NCBI GenBank assembly: GCA_035690725.1
Contig: DASSKF010000046.1
Coordinates: 1-6,096 of the forward strand
Length of the DNA stretch: 6,096 nt
Direction of reading: 5' to 3'
Source: DASSKF01 sp035690725
Lineage (GTDB): Bacteria; Actinomycetota; Actinomycetes; Actinomycetales; Dermatophilaceae
A program made the position numbers and the translations under genes. Positions 6,071 through 6,096 of this stretch are shown here, piece by piece (position 1 is the stretch's first letter; every line of letters begins with the position of its first letter). The notes beneath the pieces were generated by a model that searched no databases, was not told where the DNA came from, and saw only the letters and a program-made list of their open reading frames with translations.

Positions 6071-6083
6071 GTTCGAACACTGA
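6038..6083 (+). other. Chain of three overlapping micro-ORFs (MSTR, MSTQR, MSTFEH)
   Basis: ATG at 6038 encodes MSTR and stops at 6050-6052. ATG at 6049 encodes MSTQR and stops at 6064-6066. ATG at 6063 encodes MSTFEH and stops at 6081-6083. Each stop overlaps the next start in an ATGA, the classic arrangement for translational coupling. All three begin Met-Ser-Thr with synonymous codons (AGC ACG, AGT ACT, AGC ACG). A GGAAG at 6019-6023 is a possible but distant Shine-Dalgarno for the first. Whether they are translated is not shown by sequence; they could instead reflect an RNA or DNA motif that contains ATGAG. Confidence 0.5.
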
Positions 6084-6096
6084 CGGTCCGCGCCGA

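Larger units (their letters stand above)
5940..6096 (+). promoter_or_regulatory. Presumed infB (IF2) leader region
   Basis: The 157 bases after ylxR hold no normal-sized gene. By the conserved nusA-ylxR-infB order, infB is expected just beyond the right edge. The stretch contains a CCGCC/GGCGG hairpin (5982-5996, 5-base loop), a 10-bp direct repeat GACGGTCCGC (5976-5985 and 6082-6091), and three GATGAGYAC repeats that make chained micro-ORFs (6037-6083). A GTG at 5967 opens a 21-codon frame ending at 6032, but it has no Shine-Dalgarno and is not called. The right-hand GGTCCGCG at 6085-6092 could be the 5' arm of a hairpin completed outside the window. The infB identity is inferred from synteny only. 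Confidence 0.6.

Noticed and set aside
1..6096. CRISPR arrays, tRNA or rRNA genes, insertion sequences, phage attachment sites
   Set aside because: No spaced repeat array, no tRNA-like cloverleaf, and no transposase or integrase coding sequence were seen on either strand.

Overview
The window is very GC-rich with strong third-position G/C bias. It carries the rimP-nusA-ylxR gene order in the form found in high-GC Actinomycetota: an actinobacterial-type RimP insertion, a short NusA without C-terminal acidic repeats, and a divergent DUF4439-type lipoprotein. An actinomycete is well supported. A Geodermatophilaceae-like or related genus is only a guess from the overall look of the proteins.

Layout. 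(1) Positions 2-592 (+): the 3' part of a dienelactone-hydrolase-like alpha/beta hydrolase whose start lies off the left edge. (2) 689-1828 (+): a secreted phosphoesterase of the acid phosphatase / phospholipase C type, with a signal peptide, a His-rich mature N terminus and a good Shine-Dalgarno. (3) 1841-2848 (-): a kinase of the streptomycin 6-kinase / hydroxyurea-resistance family. It converges on the phosphatase with a 12-nt gap and carries a perfect 33-bp tandem duplication. (4) 2852 to about 3799 (-): a Tat-type lipoprotein with a DUF4439 ferritin-like fold, three bases upstream of the kinase and probably in one operon with it. (5) About 3800-3979: a divergent control region with a perfect 7-bp inverted repeat and a 12-bp direct repeat. 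(6) 3980-5939 (+): rimP, nusA and ylxR, tightly packed, with rimP/nusA overlapping by one base. (7) 5940-6096: a non-coding stretch that should be the leader of infB (IF2), whose coding region is expected just beyond the right edge.

How the genes fit together. rimP, nusA and ylxR serve 30S ribosome maturation, transcription elongation/termination/antitermination and RNA binding. With infB they form one of the most conserved bacterial operons. The divergent lipoprotein-kinase pair and the left-hand hydrolase and phosphatase are accessory genes with no evident functional link to that operon.

The most notable signal is at 6037-6083, in the presumed infB leader. Three copies of GATGAGYAC form three micro-ORFs (MSTR, MSTQR, MSTFEH), each joined to the next by an ATGA stop/start overlap. 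The repeat copies differ only at synonymous third codon positions. This looks like a translation-sensing leader for the initiation factor IF2. That interpretation is inference; the sequence arrangement itself is directly visible.
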